From NCBI GenBank assembly GCA_021399445.1, contig JAJTUQ010000001.1, positions 1,364,001 to 1,428,000 on the forward strand: 64,000 bases of DNA, given 5' to 3'. Positions 56,347 to 64,000 of this stretch are shown here, in pieces. The first letter of the stretch is position 1; every line of letters starts with the position of its first letter. Origin of the DNA: Xylogone sp. PMI_703. Taxonomy: Eukaryota > Ascomycota > Leotiomycetes. A program made the position numbers and the translations under genes. The notes beneath the pieces are model-generated. The model saw only the letters and a list, made by a program, of their open reading frames with translations. It had not been told where the DNA came from and searched no databases.

Positions 56347-57729
56347 AAGCGAGGCTTAGCATGATCCATAGGCCAAATGCTTATCTCGATCGGTTTGTGT
56401 ATGAGGGAACGGGAAGGCTCATCTTGGCCCGCCCACAGCCAGCTTGCAGTGGCTTGCTGGATAGTGGCATCTCATTATCTTCATTTCCTTCAGAGATTAG
56501 CCACGTAGGAACACATTGAATCAATGGGTCTCTTCTGCTGCAACCGCACTGCCCACTAAGCTTCTCGAATAACATAGCACTGCCACCCCAGGTGAGGAGG
56601 TCCGAATGTTCTCAGGTCTAGGTGTATGAGATTGCTCCTCTGATCATCATAATGGAGACAAACTGTCCTAAGGTTGTTCATGTCCGCGATCCTTACGCTC
56701 CCAATAACTGCGGAAGGTATGAGGCAGTGCTCTGGTGAATCCGATTCGATTGGGGCTCGATTGCTCTCATTGTCGCCCCTTTCACTGCCGTTTCACCAAG
56801 TAACATGTGCCATCATAAAGACTGGATGACAGATCAGGTAAGATTTCTAGCGATTTCATAAGGAGATCATTCCAGCACTGCCTCCTCGAGACATGATAGG
56901 CCATTTCATGCTATAATCTCGAACTTGATAAGACATAGTTTGGGTATTTAAAGTGCCATAACGAAGGAAAGTACACCAACTTTATGTGTTACTATTCGAA
57001 AACGAGGGGCGGAATGGAACCTGCATCACCTTCTAGGAGTTTGAGAAATGCAGACAGCTAAGAGCAAAAACTGCTATAGAAAAAGCACGAAAACTAAGGG
57101 AAATGTTATCCCAGCTATCTAGCTTCAATGCAGTGAAAGAATAAGAGAGCGAGAGCGAAAGGGCATACACCGGAGGCATGTCTGCCATCATCGTTGCAGT
57201 GTATTCCACGAGAAACAAAGAAAGCAGCACCCATCTAATTTAAAAACCATCCCAAAAGTACCTACTTAAATGTTCTGCTCCTCTTCTCCGATCTCAACAT
57301 TTCTCAAGAAGGAGGATGTACAATCATCTGAAATCCAGACTGGTGTCACTCCCACTGAATTACAATCCCGAGAAACTCAGGAGATGTGCACCCGTAAAAT
57401 TGATAATAACCTCCGAATTAAAATTGTTCTAGAATTTTGAAAAAAACATACGCCCCTTTATTAAACTAACTCGGGATTTTACCAAGTAAGCATTCTTTGT
57501 TCGGGGAAGGGTAATACGTCTGTCCGCACCCCCTGCTATTCGCCATACCGTAGTAGTGGGGTACAAAGGTCGTCATCGGGCTTACTATCCAACCCCCGCG
57601 ATTGGCAAGGGCAAAAAGAGAAAAGCCCAGTATACATATCATAGATATTTAAGTTGAACATCTCGTCATTGAGAGCTCATAAGCAAAGCGTTATTCTTCA
57701 AAGAAGAGATAAGGAAGAAGATTAAACCA
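56347..57729. other. Intergenic, 1.4 kb
   Basis: Upstream of the degraded gene and of the ankyrin gene. Short frames only (for example 56381-56575, -), perhaps more of the same relic. A CT/GA-rich segment lies just before the ankyrin gene start. Confidence 0.45.
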
Positions 57730-58536
57730 ATGGCGCAATCATCTGATCCCGCAGCGTCTCTGCCACCAGAGGCCATTGCCTTAGCCGGAAGGATGTATGA
57801 TGCCGCGAGGACGGGGCAGATGGATATCTTGGAGCAGGCGCTATCTGCCGGGTTACCGGCGAATCTGACGAACGAGAAGGGGGATACTCTTGTATGTCTT
57901 TCAGCCGCGCAAACCTTTCTTTTGAGGAGTTGGTAGTGCCTTCAAAGCTGTCTAGGACACACATACTCTCTCTGCTCCCTTCCTTGATAGAGGGGATTTG
58001 ATTTACATGTTGCTCATGCCTTGGATCCTCAGATGGATGAGAAAAGTTATTGCTATTATGGAGTTGACACGCTCTGACACATGGCATTGGTCTAGATCAT
58101 GTTAACAGCTTATCACGGCCATCCATCTCTCGTCCGACTACTTCTTCAGTATGGCGCCGATCCCAACCGTCTCAATGATCGTGGGCAGTCTCCTCTTGCT
58201 GGGGCCGTCTTTAAGAATGAAGCCGAGGTAGTGGAGGTAAGTGGAAACCTTTCTTCAGCTAATTTATTTTGTTTGCAGCAGCCCTGTCACGTCCGTATCT
58301 ATTACTGCCATGTCTCGACTCACTTTTCTTTGGTTTGTTGGACTCGGTATTACAGAGAAATTGCCGTTGCTGACGGAATCGGATTGTAGTCTCTGCTTGA
58401 GGGAGGAGCTGATCCAGACCATGGCAGCCCTAGTGCCATGGAATCCATTGTGCTCTTTAGACAAGAAGAGAAGTGGAAAGCCAAGTTTGAAAATGCGCCA
58501 GGCAGAGGGAAGGCAACGGCTAAGGAGGCGAATTGA
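57730..58536 (+). CDS. Small ankyrin-repeat protein (YCR051W-like)
   Basis: Three exons: 57730-57891, 58096-58236 and 58390-58536, giving 149 residues. After splicing, about three ankyrin repeats are contiguous: ALAGRMYDAARTGQMDILEQ, GDTLIMLTAYHGHPSLVRLL, then YGADPNRLNDRGQSPLAGAV, FKNEAEVVESLLEGGADPD. The C-terminal helix is charged (EEKWKAKFENAPG) and ends KEAN. The layout and GQSPLAGAVFKNE-type repeat match a conserved fungal family that includes yeast YCR051W, whose role is unknown; it is presumably a protein-binding module in cytosol or nucleus. Donors are GTATGT and GTAAGT; acceptors GTCTAG and TTGTAG. Introns (204 and 153 nt) are long relative to the gene. Confidence 0.88.
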
Positions 58537-60667
58537 AGCTCATGGGTGATCGTGGGCATTTGCTGGGCGAAATCAAATATTGAGTTTGGTAATACCGTAG
58601 CTATTCCAACGTGTAATATCATTTGTGGCCGTAATCCAGTTGATAATAGTCATCTTACCCAGTTGTTAGAGTAGCAATGGTTTGGTTCTCCTGTGTTGTA
58701 CTTTATCACATCCTCAGAGTCTCCGAGCACGTGCAATCGAATTCAAGCACCACAACTGCTTCCAGACCCGTTCAATGTTTTTGAGCTGGCTAGAATCGGC
58801 CCATGGAGCCACTTAGCCGCAAGCCCTGAGCCTGCTGAAACGTTATCAAGAGCCTCCCAAGATGCAAGTTCTGGCGGCGAAGCGGTTTGCTGGAAGCGCA
58901 GGTAGATCACCGGTATTAGGAGCAGCGCAGCGAACCCCAGCCCAAGAGAAGCCCTCGAAGGCCGGTTCGTCGGCGACCCATGGGGGTGGCCAGCCGTGGT
59001 CGAGGCCCTGCACGCGCCATTGGCCGCCACTGCTACTGCAAGGGACAGGGACATTTTTATGCAGGGCGAAGGGGGACACATTTTCATTATTCTGCCCCTT
59101 TTTCTTCTACAGTGTTACTGCAGGTTGTACTGTACCAGTAGATGTGAGATTCAGATAAGGCTCAATTATTGTTTCCACAACTTAACACAAAATATACAGA
59201 GCGATTTATGTTGTATCTATCTGTGTTTGAAACCTGGACTTGCGCAGGCCACTTGTCATATGTCTCACCGCTTATCCCTCGCTGATTGTCTGGAGATCCG
59301 GGAACTATGGCGGCGGGTCGCACGATCTCCACGATGCTAGGAATTATTAATGCACCAGAGTCGTGGGTCGTTAGAACTGAAAGTAGTACCTTTGTGCCTT
59401 GGAGCTGACAGCGCTGTACCGTACTGTAGAGAGTTAAATAATTAGCATCTGCAAAGGTGGAAGTGGAAATGGATGTTTCAGCACCTCCTTCCTCAGCTTT
59501 TCCCCTCCCCCTGAAACTCCCGCTCTGCACGCCGGACGCCGTGCATGTCCAGCTTTGCTGCACAGAATACCGGCTGGATCGCCCCTTCGCAGCAGCTTGC
59601 GCCGAAGCCTGGCATGGAGAGCAGCCGTTTGTACGGGGGATGTCCAACGGTATTGATCTATTTCCTCCGGCGCTCGTCTTTTCTTTTTCTTTGGAAAGGA
59701 GGTGATGATGGATTGGGATGCTTGCGTGCTCACGGAGCCTTGTGATTGAAGCCTCTCTATTACTGTACCATACTGTAATTAATATCACAAGAAAGTTGAG
59801 TGCTTATCGTCGTGCGCCCGCGTGGAGGACATGGATGGAACTCCCAAGTGCCGTTCCTGAGGACTGAAGGCGCGGGCTTATGCTGGACTAGTAACGACTG
59901 CTGCACTGGGCGAGGCAGTTTACCCGAATGGGAATGCACGCAGGCTGTTGACAAACTCCTGGTTCCATTATTACATCCAGGTGCATCCAGCGTCGCTTGG
60001 GCGGGCATATCTCTTCTTTGCTCCTGGCTCTTCATTGTCCCGAGTCTTTGCTGGCCCCTTCGTTGGTGTTAAGGACGGTATTAGTTCGTATGGTGAATAT
60101 CCTGAGAGTTGTGTGCTGTTTGTCCTCCTTCGTTCCTTCCTGAAATGAGACCTTGCCGAACTGGTCGTGGTGTCTGAGTTCCCCCCAGATTCCCGTCCCA
60201 GCCAAACCGCTTTCAGGTACACATCCGTACAACAAAAATCTTGGGCCAGGAACGCGACAAACTTCCCCTCGCCCTTCTCTCGAAAAGGCCACCGGCCGGC
60301 CTTGCGACTATCGACAACGACGGTATTGTGTAGGCCTTTCCACCACGGTCCTTACCGAATTCACCTACTGCTAGACCCGATTCCTTCTTGTCTTGTGTCT
60401 CCACCTTCTTGGTCCCAAGTCGCGGACAACCCCAGCTCTTTCCGACATTTCTTGCCTCACGACGCACGCTGGTTTGGATCTATTTCGGTCCTGAGAGTAA
60501 TTGCAAGCGACTATCGTTCAATACTCCATCGAATGTCTCGACCTTGACCCTGGTCTACTCATAGCATATTGTTTTAAGGGACATTTACAAGGGACGGAGG
60601 GCTTGGATGGGGTTTGTCGAACAGGCCAACTCTAAGGTTTGGTGCTAGAGCCCCCGTCTATCTCTCG
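58537..60667. other. Intergenic, 2.1 kb
   Basis: Contains GC-richer islands (about 58880-59060 and 59500-59640) and TACTGTA-type words (59413-59428, 59761-59777). The last 500 bp is CT-rich in places and is probably the 5' leader of the Sec7 gene, perhaps with an unseen first exon. The 114-residue frame at 58743-59087 (-) has low-complexity Ala/Ser/Leu composition and is not supported. Confidence 0.5.
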
Positions 60668-63600
60668 ATGTCGCCCGAGATGCAATCTTTTGAGAATCGT
60701 GGTTCAACGGCAACAAAACGCCTCGGCGTCTCCCTCAATGTTGACACTGGCTATAACAAACGAGAACAGCAGCAGAACATCTCTCCCCCAGAAACGCCTA
60801 CCGAATCATCATCACAGCAGAACCAGCGCAAGACGACCCCGGCCATGTGGGCGCTTAAGCCACCACGCCCAGGTCCACGAGAGACATTTCTCGACGACAT
60901 CACCCCAATTGACCCTGCAAATAAAGATGCCAGCGGAGCACGACGCGCAGACAACAGAGACTCGCATGATCTTTCTTTGTCTCCTCGAGAGGTGACCCGC
61001 GATTCTCTAGTCGACCACATGCTGCTCTCCCTAGATCAATTCTCCTTGTTTACAGATGGTGACGGATTTGGCGCGAGGAAATTCGAGGACGACAGGCTAT
61101 ATTCTTCATTTGGCGGCGACGACGACGGTTACCGGGCTTCTAGCTTTACAACGAGAGGTCCTGCTCGGGGACATTCCTACTCATACAGCTCCGACTACGA
61201 AAACGCGGACGATGCGAGTCGATATTCATCGGGGCAGGTATCGCGTGGCAGACGAAGCAACAGCAGCTCGAATTTCCAGTCAAGCTTGGGCAGAATAAAC
61301 AGCATACGCAACGGGCAGATACCACAGAGGCCACTGCATTCGCGGAGTGGTAAGGGCAGCAAGGCAAGCAGTGCCGGAAGTGTGGATCTGGGATATGCGC
61401 AGATAACCGGAACTCAGCGTTGGGCACATGGGTTAGCAGGACGATCATCGAGCTTCGACTACGGTACTGACCGTCCTGCCCTGGGCAGTCGATCCGCTAC
61501 AATGGTACATCAAACCAATCCTAACATTTCTCCCGTCTCGCCTTACGATTATGACGCGGCTCCTACCCCCACGGTTCCTGGTGGACCTCGAAGAGCTCGT
61601 CCAAGTTCACCGGTAGTATTACCTCACATTGAGCAGACGAAAGCCGATCCTGTACCTGGTCCTACGAAGCTCGAACGAAAGAGGAGCACGCGGTCGTCGA
61701 AGAGTGCATACAAAGGAAAGACGCTTCTGACATCCGCCTCAGTGTCACGATTTGAATATAATCTACAGGATCAGAATACTGAGCTGCCTCCTATGCCTGC
61801 GTTTATGAAAGATCCGGCTCCCTCTCCCTCAGTCTCATATTCCAAGCCAGCCAAAGATCAACCCACGTCCACTCCACAACCGAAAGAGCGACCAGGATTC
61901 TTCAGAAGGGTTTTTGGATCAAAGAACCATAGTCCAGCACAAGAATCCCCCACTTCCAATATCTCGAGCCCGGCACCAGTGCCAGCAGCTGATAGACCAG
62001 GAACCAGACAGTACCGTGCTGTGAGCCAATCCAAAAACCAATCTGCTGCACCTCCATCACACGAAGCAACACCAACGAAGGAGACACCACATGTGCTCTC
62101 CAAAAAGCCATCATCCTTCTTTCGCCGTCGGAAGAAGTCAATATCAGAACCCGAGCCACCTCTACCCCGCGCCCCCGTTCAGCAGGTACATCTGCCTTCT
62201 GATAAAGATCTCTCAAATGTACTCGCTCTAGATAGCCCTTCGAATAGTTTGAGGCAGGTTATGAATCCCTATTTACGAAATTCAGTTGTGAGCCCCATGG
62301 AGCCCCAGCCCCCAAGCAAGCTAGACCAACAGGCTGGGGACGATTCTGAAGAGACAGAGCGGTATACGCGAGGATTCTCTCCAGATTATGAGCCGGATAA
62401 GAATGCTACGATCCGAACTGTCGACCAGCAACCTCAAAATACCACCGACAATCCTAATTCGGGTTATGAAGCCATGCAAAAGTCTACTTCGTCTTTAAGT
62501 CCAAATACAGGCCTGGGCTTCGATGGACGCTCGAATTTGGATCGTGATATCACTTTTCTACAAGATGCTAGTGATAATGACCCGGATGGACCCACCAGCA
62601 AGTCTCAGTCAACCTCGGTGGCAAGGGACAAGGGCGTTGGGAGTGAGAAGGCCCAGTCAATGCGCGCTCAGACTCTCGGAAAAATTGATACCGCTAAGCC
62701 GGCATCAAAGCCGGAGTCTCAGAAGACTACCCCAGGTTCCAAGGCGGGTGATAGTAAGACTAAATCTGCAAATGATGATGAATGGGTCATGCTATCTCCC
62801 AGGTCCCAGCTATCGTCTAAACCTTCAAACCTGCTATCTCCCAAAGAGAAAAATGGTCAAAGGATGTGGTTAGAGCCCTCGTCATCAGAGGAATCACTGG
62901 TTGAGACGTCCAAACTCGCTTTACCAGGAGAGAAGGGTGGTTCTTACGGTGCGATGAGTGGATCCACTGATTCAGTGTATAAATCTGCCACGAGTTTGCC
63001 CATAGTACAGATTGAAGGACAGGAATATCCACCATCCAGCCCTACTCAGGAGAATGCCGCATCTCAGCCGCTAAATCCCACGCCGGATGATCGCGACAGA
63101 GCATATATGATCTACAGTGGTAATGAGGATTTTATTCAAAAAGAGAAGGCCGCCGCATGGATGGGAGATGATAGCCCTGTTAAGGCAAGGACTTTAGTTG
63201 CATATATGGAGTTGTTTGATTTCGCCAATATGAACATACTCGCAGGATTAAGGAATCTATGTGGCAAATTAATTTTGCGAGCAGAAAGTCAACAGGTTGA
63301 TCGAATCTTGGACGCATTCGCGAAAAGATGGTGTCAATGCAATCCTAACCATGGATTCAAGGTTACTGGTAGGTTTTTGGGAACTATATTCGATAGTTGA
63401 AATACTGACAGAAGATAGACGTTGTTCACACAATCTGTTACTCGATCCTCTTGTTGAATACCGATCTCCATATGGCGGATATCGAGCAAAAGATGACTCG
63501 GAATCAATTCATCAAGAATACTATGCCCACTGTGAGGCATAGTGTAGAGGACGCCGCTCCTGATGCTTTTACAGGGAAAGGCCAAGATTCATCGCAGAAG

Positions 63601-64000
63601 GAGGAGAGGTCTTCCATTGATGAGCAGCCATCATGGAGAACATCCTTCAAGCCACCAGCGCGGGGTGGAACTGGAAATGAGCTTGATGCATTTAGAGGTA
63701 GCTCAACAGCGCTCGACTCTGATTCAACCGACTGTGGAGCGCTCGTAAAAGCTCCTTTCAACGGTACGCAGAAAGCCTGGGAGGCACAAGTGGAGGTCGT
63801 TCTAAAGGACTTCTACAATTCAATTCGCAATGAGCGTCTCCCACTTCACGGTGCACCAGCCGACAAAACACAGGGTCAGGGGTCGTCGTCCAATACTCTT
63901 TCTGTATTCGCAAACGGAGTTCTACGACGTACCCCAAGTGTCTTAAGCAAGGCACCTTCGGAATCTGCCAGTTATATAAGAGGGAGAACAGCAGAGACTG
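60668..64000 (+). CDS. Sec7-domain Arf guanine nucleotide exchange factor, 3' end outside window
   Basis: Exon 60668-63368, intron 63369-63418 (donor GTAGGT, acceptor GATAG), exon 63419 to the right edge, still open. About 700 residues of disordered Ser/Pro/Arg-rich sequence precede the Sec7 domain. The domain starts near AYMIYSGNEDFIQKEKAAAW (about residue 815). It carries the glutamic-finger region LRAESQQVDRILDAFAKRWC (Glu about 873; LPGE in most Sec7 proteins), and after the intron DVVHTICYSILLLNTDLHMA and NQFIKNTMPTV. Large fungal proteins of this type resemble yeast Syt1 (Sec7 then PH), which activates Arf/Arl GTPases at the Golgi; a PH domain is expected beyond the edge. The frame is open upstream to at least 60602 without ATG, so 60668 is the first in-frame Met and a 5' exon may be missing. 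Confidence 0.85.

Noticed and set aside
58743..59087. 114-codon minus-strand frame with one hydrophobic run
   Set aside because: Low-complexity Ala/Ser/Leu composition caused by a GC-rich island; no family recognised.
59162..59788. 208-codon minus-strand frame
   Set aside because: Composition of a chance frame (Ser/Gln/Ile runs without motifs), and it covers TACTGTA-type words typical of the non-coding spacers.

Overview
The window is nuclear DNA from a filamentous ascomycete (Pezizomycotina). Protein similarity that I recall points loosely to Leotiomycetes, but the class is inference. The basis is intron-containing genes with short GT-AG introns (mostly 50-180 nt, GTAAGT-type donors, CTAAC-type branch sites) and a typical gene set: an NB-ARC STAND protein with an esterase domain, RTA1 membrane proteins, a Zn2Cys6 regulator and an MFS exporter. 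I found no tRNA, rRNA, CRISPR or intact transposon. Exon borders were read by hand from splice signals and reading-frame continuity.

Layout. 1-815: 3' part of an unknown gene cut by the left edge. 1547-6165 (-): NLR-like protein (esterase, NB-ARC, long disordered tail). 8348-19125 is mostly housekeeping: FHA splicing factor (SNIP1/Pml1 type), unknown coiled-coil protein, TSR3, MAK16, GGA clathrin adaptor and an F-box protein. 19726-25564: APC1 of the anaphase-promoting complex. 26019-33100 is metabolic and regulatory: ketopantoate-reductase family enzyme, RTA1-family protein 1, divergent Upc2-like Zn2Cys6 regulator, mitochondrial AUH-type enoyl-CoA hydratase. 33535-36867: small mitochondrial LEA-like repeat protein and Nup37. 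39523-41495: MFS transporter. 43021-45183: eIF2A. 45184-57729 is gene-poor: an unknown Pro/Arg-rich protein, an F-box-like protein, RTA1-family protein 2 and a degraded gene. 57730-58536: small ankyrin protein. 60668-64000: Sec7-domain Arf-GEF running off the right edge.

Functional links. TSR3 and MAK16 are neighbouring ribosome-biogenesis genes on the same strand. RTA1-1 and the Upc2-like regulator are transcribed divergently from a 593-bp spacer. The two RTA1 genes, 26 kb apart, share a 12-bp upstream word containing CGTATA, which resembles the core of the Upc2 sterol response element. GGA and the Sec7 Arf-GEF both belong to Arf-dependent Golgi traffic but are not adjacent. The spacers at 45-51.9 kb and 58.5-60.6 kb are rich in short TACTGTA/GTAC palindromes that no annotated feature explains.
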